From Desulfosporosinus hippei DSM 8344 (lineage in GTDB: Bacteria > Bacillota > Desulfitobacteriia > Desulfitobacteriales > Desulfitobacteriaceae), in assembly GCF_900100785.1 (NCBI RefSeq), contig NZ_FNCP01000003.1, forward strand, positions 222,908 through 286,907: a DNA stretch of 64,000 bases. Direction: 5' to 3'. The notes beneath the pieces are model-generated. The model was not told the DNA's origin, did no database searches, and saw only the letters and a list, made by a program, of their open reading frames with translations. Position numbers and translations under genes: made by a program. Numbering within the stretch: the stretch's first letter is position 1; every line of letters begins with the position of its first letter. This document shows positions 38,641 to 47,513 of this stretch, piece by piece.

Positions 38641-39987
38641 TTATTTCTTATCCTTCCCTTCCTCTTCTTGACCTTTCGAATCTTCTTTTGCTTGTTCTGC
38701 CTGTTGCTTTAACATTTCCGGTGGAACTGTCTTAGTTTGTTCATTAACAGTTTTTTCTGTACCCATGACTTTTCCATTGGCATCAAGATAATCTCTTGTT
38801 GTTTCGGTTTTTACACGTTCTGTGACTTTATCTACTCCCGGAGGAACCCCACTCTGCTTATCTCCGGATTGCCCATTTTCTTTCTTAGCATCCCCTTGCT
38901 CTTGACCTTTAGCTTCTTGACCTTTCTTTTCTTCCCCTCCCGTTTCTTTAGACTCTTGCTTAGATGACTCGTCTTTTTTCTTTTGCTCTTGTTCAGCACT
39001 CTGTAGTGTCTTAGCATAACTTTTCTGAATAACTGCCAGATTTGCCGGAGTTACTGCTTTAACTGCTACAATTTTTGCCGGTATTTCACCTTGCTCGCTG
39101 GTAAGGGAATCTTCAATTTCCAAGGGTTCTTTATTAATTATCTTTTGCGCCCATTGATAAGCATTAGCCCCCTGCAAATAGGGAGAAGTGTCAACATCTC
39201 CTGTTTGAGAACCTTTAGCCATTCTATCTAGTGATGGAACATTAGCTTGTCCACCGATTAAGCTGATTTTTTTATCCAATTGATTTTGTTTGAGTACCTC
39301 GCTTACCTGGGCAGCCAAGCTTTCATTATGCGCTAAGATTGCTTGCACATTGTCGGGATTCTTCTGTAAAAATTCTACCAAGCTTGTCCTCGCTACCGAT
39401 TCCGATCCCTTGGGACTTGAAATGGTATGTAAGGAAATCTTCGGGTACTTGCTTAGAATAGCTTTATTTCCCGATAAAAGTTCTTGAGAACCACTTTCAT
39501 TAGGATCTCCTTGGAGTATAACAACTTGACCCTCTGTGACTTTACCTACCAATGTCTGAGCCATTAACTCGCCAACCTTTTCCTGATCCGGAATGATTAT
39601 CCCTTCCGGTTTTACACCTGATGGCAGCTGAGTCAAGGCTAAGATGGGAATCTCCTGGGCTTGGGACTTTTGTAAAGTGCTTTCATCTCCACCTTGATAG
39701 ATTAGAATTTTAGCATCTTCTAGAACGGATTCTGCTTCTGATCCACTCTTTATATACTTTACTGTAACATCTTCTTTCTTAGCTAAATCGTCGATGCCTT
39801 TAGTAATTAGCAGTTTGTTGGGATCATTCTCGTTTAACGAAACTGCAATTATTGTTTCGTCCTCTGCGGCTTTTGATGAAGTTTTATTTTTATTTTTTCC
39901 TAAAAGATCTTGTAGACTACAACCAGTTATGGTTAAACTAAGACAAAGAGGAATTAAGATAATTAAGAATCGCAATCTCTTGAACAT
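38641..39987 (-). CDS. Periplasmic-binding-protein-like lipoprotein with charged tail
   Basis: 448 aa from the ATG at 39987 with AAAGGAGTG upstream; about 90 in-frame codons further up are rejected. Lipobox ITGC (Cys about 24). Residues about 50-320 look like a type 1 (sugar/ribose) periplasmic-binding fold: IIAVSLNENDPNK, ILIYQGGDES, VVILQGDPNESGSQELL, AILAHNESLAAQV. The C-terminal 130 residues are Lys/Glu/Gln-rich low complexity with an embedded ordered stretch (TRDYLDANGKVMGTEKTV). No transporter genes adjoin it; it may be a sensor or scavenging protein. Confidence 0.78.
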   Translation of the reverse strand: MFKRLRFLIILIPLCLSLTITGCSLQDLLGKNKNKTSSKAAEDETIIAVSLNENDPNKLLITKGIDDLAKKEDVTVKYIKSGSEAESVLEDAKILIYQGGDESTLQKSQAQEIPILALTQLPSGVKPEGIIIPDQEKVGELMAQTLVGKVTEGQVVILQGDPNESGSQELLSGNKAILSKYPKISLHTISSPKGSESVARTSLVEFLQKNPDNVQAILAHNESLAAQVSEVLKQNQLDKKISLIGGQANVPSLDRMAKGSQTGDVDTSPYLQGANAYQWAQKIINKEPLEIEDSLTSEQGEIPAKIVAVKAVTPANLAVIQKSYAKTLQSAEQEQKKKDESSKQESKETGGEEKKGQEAKGQEQGDAKKENGQSGDKQSGVPPGVDKVTERVKTETTRDYLDANGKVMGTEKTVNEQTKTVPPEMLKQQAEQAKEDSKGQEEEGKDKK

Positions 39988-40108
39988 TTGACACACTCCT
40001 TTCGGGGTTCTTAAGCAATTCTTTAAATTAGTTTCCCCTTGTCTATATAAATAATCCCAGAGAAAAATTCCCTTTATACTAATTTCTTTAATGAAGGAGG
40101 GCTTCTGT

Positions 40109-40951
40109 TTGACAATTAAATTGGAACATGTTTTAAAACGCGTACAAGCTCTTCCTCCCTTACCCACCTCTGCTCTGCGCGTCATAGCGCTAACTAAGAA
40201 TCCAGGTACCACTGTCAAAGAGCTAGAAACGGTTATTGGTAAGGATCCTTCCCTCACAGCGGGTATTTTACGACAAGCGAACTCTGCCTACTATGGGTAC
40301 GCCAGACGAATCTCTTCTCTTCAGGAAGCAATTGTCATGCTTGGTTTTCAGGTAACCCAAGGGTTAGCGATGGCCTCTGCCGTCGCGCCTTTATTAAAAG
40401 ACAACCTAGTAGGGTATGAGATTGAACAAGAGGGGCTTTGGAAGCATTCGATGCTTACTGCTATGACTGCTAAGCGATTATGCCAATATCGGAAATTCCC
40501 TTTTGGGGATGTTGCTTTTACTGCAGGCTTGCTTCATGATATTGGGAAATTAGTTATCTCCATTTATGTTCAGGAAGTTGGACCTTTTCTTGTCGAGAAG
40601 GTAAAAGAAGCCAAACTATCCTATTTTGAACTTGAAGAGAAAGTAATAGGGTATAACCACGCCACAGTTGGCGGCTTTTTGGCTAGGACTTGGTTTTTAC
40701 CCGAAGATCTAGTTTCTGCTATATCCTATCACCATACTCCGGAAAATACCCCCAGTTATCCTGAGCTCGCCTGTGTTATTCATGTTGCTAATGGTCTTGC
40801 CAACTTACTGGGCATCGGTGGCGGTGTAGACAGTTTGTTAAATCCAATTCATCAGGTTGCCCTGGATAAAATTTCTCTTACAGAGTCTGATCTTGAAAAA
40901 CTAATGGCAGACATGGGAGAATTCCTGGTCGATCCTACTCTATTTAGCTAA
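40109..40951 (+). CDS. HDOD domain protein
   Basis: 280 aa from the TTG at 40109; AAGGAGG lies just upstream and falls inside the longer ATG-started frame, so TTG is preferred. One of only two plus-strand genes. HDOD domain fills residues 10-210: RVQALPPLPTSALRVI, ILRQANSAYYG, LLHDIGKLV and YHHTPE retain HD-type residues. HDOD proteins act in signalling and stress or motility regulation without a uniform enzyme activity. Convergent with the P-loop gene downstream. Confidence 0.86.
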   Translation: MTIKLEHVLKRVQALPPLPTSALRVIALTKNPGTTVKELETVIGKDPSLTAGILRQANSAYYGYARRISSLQEAIVMLGFQVTQGLAMASAVAPLLKDNLVGYEIEQEGLWKHSMLTAMTAKRLCQYRKFPFGDVAFTAGLLHDIGKLVISIYVQEVGPFLVEKVKEAKLSYFELEEKVIGYNHATVGGFLARTWFLPEDLVSAISYHHTPENTPSYPELACVIHVANGLANLLGIGGGVDSLLNPIHQVALDKISLTESDLEKLMADMGEFLVDPTLFS

Positions 40952-40966
40952 TTTAACTAACCCCAA

Positions 40967-42001
40967 TCAGCCTTTGACATGTAAATCAATTAAAATCTGA
41001 TTTAGCACCGTTTCACGAAACCTATCAACTTGATCAAAATCAACAGCATCCATATATATACCCTTAAGCTGAGACCTATACGTCTGCCATGACGCTAAGG
41101 TCTCTTTTAGTGTTTTACTCAAAGGTCGTTCTAATCCCTGGTCTTGCAGATTTTCCGGATTTCCTTGCCAGATTGCCAAATGCCTCTCCGGAAAAGCAAT
41201 TCCAATCACTTCATCCGGGTTGAGAGGGTGCAAGACAATTTCAATTAGTTGCCCCAATTGTTGAGCCTCTCGTAGTACCCAATCTAAGGCGTCAAGAGTC
41301 TCATCCCCCTCTAAGCGGATCTGATCAAAATCCGTTAGGAAATGAGGCGCTAGATTCAACCACCCTTCTGCAGTCAAGCCATGAAGAAAGAAGGGGTTTA
41401 TGACGCTTTTCTGAAGCAGTTTTAGAGCATTTTCAGCTAGAGGCCAAGGACCTGTATGCTCTTTTTTTACCTTGAGCTGAGCGGAGTTTCTCAAGATCCA
41501 AGAGATATTCTCTTTTTCTATAGGCCTCTTTGTGGCCCGGGCTTCTATTAATGACCCAAGTTCCGAAGCTAACTCGTCTTCCAGGGACATTTGCAGCCCT
41601 TGAAGCTGCTTTTCGAGCTCAATAATTGAAGAACGCTGTTTTTCCAACTTCTCTTCATCACAAAACTTACTAAAGTCTGTAAACTTCTCAACTACACCGG
41701 GAGCCTGCCAACGCAGGGGAGAAACTTCCATGGCATCGATCATTGCTAATCCTATCTGAGGCATAACGAAACCTGCCATCGAATCCGGATCTCGCACTGA
41801 CCGCAGAAAATCAATGTCATATCCTCGATCCAATAGTTCCAGGCCAATCACCTTAATGAGTGTCGATTTACCGGTTCCAGGACCGCCTAAAAGGACATAA
41901 GCACGTTTCCAAGTCGGCATCATGTTTGGTAATAAGGATATGTACCCTCTAGTGGTCAGTCCTTCGGCAAAGTAATGTCGCACCCCAGTCTTATTTCTCA
42001 T
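40967..42001 (-). CDS. P-loop ATP-binding protein, PRK06851-like, second half degenerate
   Basis: 344 aa. N-terminal HYFAEGLTTRGYISLLPN followed by Walker A GGPGTGKST at 39-47 and a DPDSMAGFVMPQIG segment. From about residue 207 the pattern restarts (HGLTAEGWLNLAPH ... LNPDEVIGIAFPE), which identifies the protein as an internal duplication, but the second Walker A is replaced by LEGDETLDA. The linker (about 115-155) is a Glu/Lys/Gln coiled coil. Members occur in Clostridia and Bacilli with unknown function. Gene is alone between ctpA and the convergent HDOD gene. Confidence 0.75.
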   Translation of the reverse strand: MRNKTGVRHYFAEGLTTRGYISLLPNMMPTWKRAYVLLGGPGTGKSTLIKVIGLELLDRGYDIDFLRSVRDPDSMAGFVMPQIGLAMIDAMEVSPLRWQAPGVVEKFTDFSKFCDEEKLEKQRSSIIELEKQLQGLQMSLEDELASELGSLIEARATKRPIEKENISWILRNSAQLKVKKEHTGPWPLAENALKLLQKSVINPFFLHGLTAEGWLNLAPHFLTDFDQIRLEGDETLDALDWVLREAQQLGQLIEIVLHPLNPDEVIGIAFPERHLAIWQGNPENLQDQGLERPLSKTLKETLASWQTYRSQLKGIYMDAVDFDQVDRFRETVLNQILIDLHVKG

Positions 42002-42070
42002 GCTTGTTACCCCCGTCGTTTTTTTCGGTCAGCGTAGTCTATGCAATTAAAGTTAGGAAGGCCACAAAAA

Positions 42071-42102
42071 CGTGGTTCGATATTCGATATTCGTGGTTCG
42101 AA
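42071..42102. repeat. Short direct repeats upstream of the P-loop gene
   Basis: CGTGGTTCG occurs at 42071-42079 and 42092-42100, enclosing two GATATTC units in tandem. Low-complexity intergenic repeat of unknown role. Confidence 0.6.
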
Positions 42103-42116
42103 TTATGTATAATTTT

Positions 42117-42147
42117 AAGGCACGCTCCATTTAATGGAGCGTGCCTT
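42117..42147 (-). terminator. Stem-loop after ctpA
   Basis: Perfect 13-14 bp inverted repeat (AAGGCACGCTCCAT with ATGGAGCGTGCCTT), three-to-four base loop. T-run weak on the minus strand; likely ends the ctpA transcript. Confidence 0.7.
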
Positions 42148-42169
42148 AAAAAGGTTAGGTCTGCTTGTT

Positions 42170-43351
42170 TTATTTTATTTTTCCTTGTAAGGTCTGCAGA
42201 GCTTTGCGTAGTTGAGAATCAAAATTTTTGTCCTGGGGGGTAATAGTAGCTTGTTCTCCCTTCCCTAGCTCAACCACTATATCTGGGTCAATCCCCTTTT
42301 TATGAATGTCCAGCTTATTAGGAGTTAAGTATTTGGCAGTTGTCAATTTAACACTGGTTCCTCCGTCTAGGGGGAAGATTGTTTGAACAATCCCTTTGCC
42401 AAAAGTTTTCACCCCTACTAAAGTTGCCGTCCCTTTATCTTTAATGGCTCCTGCAACAATCTCGGAAGCGGAGGCACTCTCTTCATTAACAAGTACCACC
42501 ATAGGTATTCCCAGATAGGTTCCTGTAGACATCTTTGTATCGACATTCCCTTGCTTATCAACAATGTAGACAACCGGCCCTTCGGGGATGAAGTAACTGG
42601 CAACTTGTACAGCAGCGTTAAGCTCCCCACCGTGGTTATATCTCATATCTAATATAAGACCTTTAAATTTTTTAATCTCCATAGTATCGAAAGTTTCTTT
42701 CAGTTCTTTCCCTGTATCTGAACCGAACTGAGTTATACTGACATAAGCAATATCCGGATTTCCCGGCAATGCTAGACCGTCAACGGTTGGAACGGTTATG
42801 TTTTCCCTGGTTAAGCTCACGGTGAAGGTCTTATTGGCACTCTCCCTGTATAAAGCTAATTCTACCTTTGTACCAGGCTCTCCCCTCATTAGCCCAACAG
42901 CTTTATCTTGTTCCATCCCTGCAGTATCGGCATCGTCTATCTTACTGACAACATCCCCCGATTGAATCCCTGCCCGGCTTGCCGGTGAATTTTTGATCGG
43001 ACGCAGGACTACCAGCTTTTTAGGATCTTTAAGGCTTAGGACAATTCCTATCCCCCCAAACTTTCCTTCAAGCATTTGAAACAATTCTTGGTTCTCCTGG
43101 GCATTCATGTACGTCGAATATGGATCTCCTAAGATCTCTACGATACCTTTTGTTGCACCTTCCACAAGCTGATCTGTCGTTACATTTTCTAAGTAATCCT
43201 TGCGAATAAGCTGCACAACATGTACTAGCCGCCCAACATTATTGACGTTAGTAATTACTACACCACTTACCAAAGTGGTCACTAATACAGAGAAAATCAG
43301 GAAGACGACTCCTACATGTTTGGCTATTCGTTTCATGTTCCACTCTTGCAA
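42170..43351 (-). CDS. Carboxy-terminal processing protease (S41)
   Basis: 393 aa, CtpA/CtpB family. One N-terminal membrane helix (about 12-33), a PDZ domain (about 90-165; GGIGIVLSLKDPK, SRAGIQSGDVV), then the S41 protease core with catalytic Ser in NEESASASEIVAGAIK and Lys in GVKTFGKGIVQT. Cleaves exported substrates outside the membrane. TTG at 43351 has AAGGAG nine bases upstream; the ATG at 43336 is an alternative. It follows the M23 gene closely in the order ftsE-ftsX-M23-ctpA, as in many Firmicutes. Confidence 0.93.
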   Translation of the reverse strand: MQEWNMKRIAKHVGVVFLIFSVLVTTLVSGVVITNVNNVGRLVHVVQLIRKDYLENVTTDQLVEGATKGIVEILGDPYSTYMNAQENQELFQMLEGKFGGIGIVLSLKDPKKLVVLRPIKNSPASRAGIQSGDVVSKIDDADTAGMEQDKAVGLMRGEPGTKVELALYRESANKTFTVSLTRENITVPTVDGLALPGNPDIAYVSITQFGSDTGKELKETFDTMEIKKFKGLILDMRYNHGGELNAAVQVASYFIPEGPVVYIVDKQGNVDTKMSTGTYLGIPMVVLVNEESASASEIVAGAIKDKGTATLVGVKTFGKGIVQTIFPLDGGTSVKLTTAKYLTPNKLDIHKKGIDPDIVVELGKGEQATITPQDKNFDSQLRKALQTLQGKIK

Positions 43352-43508
43352 TCCACTAAACTCCTTCCCTCTCTTGCACTAGTCCTTAGGCGCTGGTCTT
43401 TGCACATAAGTTCAACTTGGCATCCACTCTCTTTGGAAAGGCACAGCCAAGTTTCTAAGACTTGCTCTATTATATGCTTATCCCTCACTAGAAATACTGC
43501 TTATCTCT

Positions 43509-44660
43509 TTAATTAGGAAAATACTGTAAAGGATCTGTGGTGTTTCCGCCTACCCTAACTTCAAAATGCAAATGTGCTCCTGTACTCCATCCAGTTGAGC
43601 CCACGGCTCCAATTGCTTCATTGGCCTCAACAGATTGGCCCTCCTTTACATCTATTCGTGACTGATGTCCATAGAGGGTAGATATTCCACTTCCATGGTC
43701 AATAATCGTCATATTTCCATAGGCCGTATTCCAACCAGCCATAATGACTACCCCAGCACCTGCCGCATTAATCTTTGCCCCGGTAGGGGCAACAATATCT
43801 GTTCCCGTATGTAAGCTGCGTTTTTTGGTAATGGGATGAATCCTCCAGCCATAGGGGCTGCTAATTTCATAATATCCCGGCACCGGCCAAATTGAAATTG
43901 TCCCATTTAAGTTACCTGTTCCCTTTCCCGACTGGGCAGCTTGTAATTTCCTTATCTTCTCCGACAGAGATTTAGACTCGGATTCCAATCGCTCCAGCTC
44001 ATCAAAAGCAGCCTGTTGGGCTTTTAGACTATCATCTAAGGCATTGCGTTGTTTTGATTTTTTCCCCTCAAGATCAGCGCTTACCGAAGCTGCCTGCGCT
44101 TCAAGATCAGCAGCCTGATCTCTTTTAGCCTGTAATTCATTCTTTTTTTGGGCAATTTGTGCTTTCTGGGATTCAATATCTGCAAGTAGCTGCCGATCAT
44201 TGTCGACTAGCTTAGAGAAGTATTCCATCCGAGTAATAAAGTCACTAAGATTCGAAGACTGAAAAAGAAGTTCCAAATGGCTAATCTGACCGCTCTCATA
44301 TATCCCTCGCGCCCGTTTACCTAGGGCAACCCTCCGCTCGTCAAGCTCCTTCTGCTTTTGATCGAGTTGCTCCTGCGCTAAGGAGACTTGGTTTTGGGCT
44401 TGGACAAAGGCAATCTTCTTCTGATTAAGGGCCTGCTGAGCCGTATCAATCTCAGCTTGTAATTGATTCAATTGAGCTTTTATATTATCTGTTGTATAAG
44501 TAATCTTGTTTAGTTGACCCTGAGCCTGATCTTTCTGTTTTTCAATATCATTCTGTTGCTGAATACTCTCCCCCAGTTGATCAGCCCTTGAAGGCAATGC
44601 CGCCGTCCCAAGCAAAAGAAGGCTTACTATGAGGACTGGAATAACTTTCTTCCTGAACAA
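43509..44660 (-). CDS. EnvC-like murein hydrolase activator / M23 metallopeptidase
   Basis: 383 aa. Signal peptide (about 1-26, ending LPSRA), long coiled coil (about 30-245, rich in Gln/Leu/Lys), then an M23 LytM domain with HTGTD and HLHFEVR zinc ligands both intact, so it may be an active endopeptidase. Directly downstream of ftsE-ftsX; FtsEX is known to control coiled-coil M23 or CwlO-type hydrolases, so it is a likely FtsX partner (inference). Confidence 0.9.
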   Translation of the reverse strand: MFRKKVIPVLIVSLLLLGTAALPSRADQLGESIQQQNDIEKQKDQAQGQLNKITYTTDNIKAQLNQLQAEIDTAQQALNQKKIAFVQAQNQVSLAQEQLDQKQKELDERRVALGKRARGIYESGQISHLELLFQSSNLSDFITRMEYFSKLVDNDRQLLADIESQKAQIAQKKNELQAKRDQAADLEAQAASVSADLEGKKSKQRNALDDSLKAQQAAFDELERLESESKSLSEKIRKLQAAQSGKGTGNLNGTISIWPVPGYYEISSPYGWRIHPITKKRSLHTGTDIVAPTGAKINAAGAGVVIMAGWNTAYGNMTIIDHGSGISTLYGHQSRIDVKEGQSVEANEAIGAVGSTGWSTGAHLHFEVRVGGNTTDPLQYFPN

Positions 44661-44730
44661 ACGACCCCTCCGTCCTTAAGTTTACTAGTTAGGTTAGTGC
44701 CAACATCAATCTGTTGATCAAAAAGTCATT

Positions 44731-44760
44731 AAAAACCTGCCCCCACATAATAGTGGGGGC
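44731..44760 (-). terminator. Terminator after ftsX
   Basis: Minus-strand GCCCCCAC/GTGGGGGC stem, six-base loop, then AGGTTTTTAAT. Separates ftsEX from the M23 gene, allowing distinct levels. Confidence 0.85.
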
Positions 44761-44784
44761 TTAAACACAAACGCTACTCTCTTC

Positions 44785-45672
44785 TTAAGCACGCAGAAAC
44801 TTCTGTAAAGAAAATACACTTCCTATCGCACCCATGGCCATTCCCGCTAGTAATAATCCTACAGATACTTGACGAAAAAGGACTTCATTTTGCACTACCG
44901 GCAAAAAGGTTAAGGTTGATTGGACATACACTGTAATCCAATTGTAGCCAACTCCAACAATGATAGCAGCTAGTGTTCCTCCCACCAAGCCTAGTGCTAG
45001 CCCTTCAATCAGAAAAGGCCATCGTATAAAACCATTGCTTGCGCCTACTAATTTCATAATCTGAATTTCTCTTCGACGAGAAAAAACATTGATTTTAACA
45101 TTAATAGAAATCAATACTACTGCTGCAGCTCCAAAGGCAGCCACCACACCAAAACCAATCCACCTCAGCCACTGGGTAAATTTAAGTAGTTGATCTACAA
45201 ATTCCTGGCCATATCGAATTTTGTATAACCCCGGGTTAGTTTCCAACGACCGAGCCAGATCTTTAACGTTCTGAGGATCCGTTGCTTTGACGGTTAACTT
45301 ATCCGGAAAAGGATTGGTTCCTCCTACATCAGAAACAATACTGCTTTGGGTTCCTCCAATAGTTTTTCCAAAGTCCTCAAGGGCTTGTTCCTTTGTTACC
45401 AAGGACACTGACTCTACTCCAGGCATTTGTTCAATCTGGCTTTTCAAGTCTTGAACTTCTTCAGGTGTATAGCTCATTTGAACAAATGCACCAATTTCCA
45501 ACTCAGATTCAAAAGATTTTGCCATATTTGCAGCGTTTGCTAAGAAAAAAATTGAGTAACCCAAGATCACCAACGAAACCATTACAGTTATAACAGACGC
45601 CAGGCTTAGCCAGGGATTGCGCCTCATGGAGTTAAATGTCTCGCGAAAAATATAGCCAGAGGAATTAAACAT
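44785..45672 (-). CDS. ftsX: Cell division ABC transporter permease FtsX
   Basis: 295 aa from the ATG at 45672, which overlaps the ftsE stop by eight bases; GGGGG lies 11 nt upstream. Four helices: one at about 25-47, three between 170 and 290, with an extracellular loop (about 50-155) that binds hydrolase partners. Conserved REIQIMKLVGASNGFIRWPF between helices 2 and 3. Works with FtsE to activate cell-wall hydrolases. Confidence 0.94.
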   Translation of the reverse strand: MFNSSGYIFRETFNSMRRNPWLSLASVITVMVSLVILGYSIFFLANAANMAKSFESELEIGAFVQMSYTPEEVQDLKSQIEQMPGVESVSLVTKEQALEDFGKTIGGTQSSIVSDVGGTNPFPDKLTVKATDPQNVKDLARSLETNPGLYKIRYGQEFVDQLLKFTQWLRWIGFGVVAAFGAAAVVLISINVKINVFSRRREIQIMKLVGASNGFIRWPFLIEGLALGLVGGTLAAIIVGVGYNWITVYVQSTLTFLPVVQNEVLFRQVSVGLLLAGMAMGAIGSVFSLQKFLRA

Positions 45673-46351
45673 CGTAGCCGTATCCCCCCTGTTCCTCGTC
45701 GCGAGCAACTCTGCCATTTTCTATTGCAATAACACGCTTTTGCATTTTGTTAACAATAGCTCTGGCGTGAGTAGCCATAACAACAGTCGTACCTCGTTTA
45801 TTAATTTCATATAACAAATCCATAATGTCCCAAGCGGTTTCCGGATCCAGGTTGCCGGTGGGTTCATCAGCAACCAGTAAAGCCGGATTATTAATAATCG
45901 CCCTGGCTACACAGACTCGCTGTTGTTCACCCCCGGATAGTTCGTGGGGATAGGCTTTCTCTTTTGCCTTAAGACCAACAAGATCTATCGTTGCCATAGT
46001 ACGATTTCTTACCTCACGTTTAGGAACTCCAATGACCTCAAGAGCAAAAGCTACGTTTTCAAACACCGTTTTGTTCGGCAATAGCTTAAAGTCTTGAAAG
46101 ATTACTCCAATACTGCGCCTTAAATATGGCACTTCCCGCTCTTTCATTCTCACAAGGTTTCGACTGTTAATTTGGACTTGTCCGCGGGTAGGTATTTCCT
46201 CTCGATATAATAACTTAATCAACGTTGATTTACCCGCCCCACTGGGCCCCACCAGAAAAACAAAGTTCCCTTTGCCAATTTTCAGATTGACATCGACAAG
46301 GGCTCTGGCACCATTCGAATAAATCTTGGAAACATTGGTTAATTGAATCAT
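45665..46351 (-). CDS. ftsE: Cell division ATP-binding protein FtsE
   Basis: 228 aa. Walker A GPSGAGKST, signature LSGGEQQRVCVARAI, Walker B LLVADEPTGNLD, H-loop THARAIV. ATPase half of FtsEX. Follows the transketolase terminator and overlaps ftsX. GGAGGAAAAC precedes ATG. Confidence 0.96.
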   Translation of the reverse strand: MIQLTNVSKIYSNGARALVDVNLKIGKGNFVFLVGPSGAGKSTLIKLLYREEIPTRGQVQINSRNLVRMKEREVPYLRRSIGVIFQDFKLLPNKTVFENVAFALEVIGVPKREVRNRTMATIDLVGLKAKEKAYPHELSGGEQQRVCVARAIINNPALLVADEPTGNLDPETAWDIMDLLYEINKRGTTVVMATHARAIVNKMQKRVIAIENGRVARDEEQGGYGYDV

Positions 46352-46486
46352 GTTTTCCTCCTTGATTATACGCCACGCCCTATTTTCTCTATAACTCTTA
46401 TTTTATTCGACACTTGCCGCCGTTTTCCTGTTTAACCGCCTAAACATTATTATGTTTTGCAAGTCCTTAGCTTTTAGGAATACAAA

Positions 46487-46518
46487 GAGACCAACACTCT
46501 GAAAAGAATGTTAGTCTC
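46487..46518 (-). terminator. Terminator after transketolase genes
   Basis: Minus-strand GAGACTAACATTC with GAGTGTTGGTCTC (wobble pairs included), then TTTGTATT. Confidence 0.7.
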
Positions 46519-46568
46519 GATCATATCTTACTTAATAGCTTTTTAAACGTCAAAGTCCTCTGTGTTAA

Positions 46569-47513
46569 TTATTTCTGTTTTTTAAGTAGAACTTCCTGAA
46601 CTGCTTTAATTAAGGCATCCTTGGTTAACCCATATTTTTCAAGAAGTTCAGTAGGTTTCCCTGATTCTCCAAAAGTGTCTTTGAGACCTACACGCACCAT
46701 AGGCGTTGGCTCTTTTTCAGCAAGAACCTCTGCGACCGCACTACCCAGTCCGCCGATAATGTTATGTTCCTCTGCCGTGACAACAGCTTTGGTAGTTTTA
46801 GCAACCCTAATGATTGTTTCTTCATCTAAGGGCTTCACAGAAGCTACGTTAACAACACTCACACTGATCCCTTGGGCAGCTAGTTCATCGGCTGCCTCGA
46901 GAGCCATAGAAACCATTACCCCATTAGCCATAATTGCTGCATCTGTGCCTTCTCTTAGGACATTTGCTTTACCAATCTCAAACTGATAATCCTCGCCAAA
47001 AAGTAAAGGTACATCTAAACGCCCCATCCGAATGTAAACAGGGCCATAATACTTGGCAGCTGCCAGAATCACTTGGCGAGTTTCCTCTCCGTCTGCAGGT
47101 ACTAAAACAACCATGTTGGGAACAGCCCGCATAATTGCCACATCTTCAATTGCTTGATGAGACCCGCCGTCTTCACCTACTGTTATTCCGGAATGAGTTG
47201 CTGCTATCTTTACATTAAGTTTAGGATAAGCAATCGAGTTACGGATTTGCTCAAATGCCCGCCCCACAGCAAAAATCGCAAAAGTACTCGCAAAGGGAAT
47301 TTTACCTGCTGCAGCTAATCCTGCTGCTGTCCCGAGTAAATTTGCTTCGGCAATTCCCATGTTGAAGAAACGCTCCGGATATTTTTTGCCAAAGTCAGCA
47401 GTCTTTGTTGACTTTGATAGGTCTGCATCTAAAACAACAACTTTAGGATTTTCCGCTCCTAAGACCAATAGTGTTTTACCGTAGGCTTCCCGTGTCGCTA
47501 CCTTATCAGCCAA
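46569..47513 (-). CDS. Transketolase, C-terminal subunit
   Basis: 314 aa from a TTG at 47513, with GAGGAGGCGG upstream; the first eight bases overlap the stop of the N-terminal subunit. Contains the pyrimidine-binding domain (VVLDADLSKSTKT, FNMGIAEANLLG, GEDGGSHQAIEDVAIMR) and the C-terminal domain. With the partner below it forms a complete ThDP transketolase in two chains, linking triose phosphates to pentose phosphates. Confidence 0.94.
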   Translation of the reverse strand: MADKVATREAYGKTLLVLGAENPKVVVLDADLSKSTKTADFGKKYPERFFNMGIAEANLLGTAAGLAAAGKIPFASTFAIFAVGRAFEQIRNSIAYPKLNVKIAATHSGITVGEDGGSHQAIEDVAIMRAVPNMVVLVPADGEETRQVILAAAKYYGPVYIRMGRLDVPLLFGEDYQFEIGKANVLREGTDAAIMANGVMVSMALEAADELAAQGISVSVVNVASVKPLDEETIIRVAKTTKAVVTAEEHNIIGGLGSAVAEVLAEKEPTPMVRVGLKDTFGESGKPTELLEKYGLTKDALIKAVQEVLLKKQK

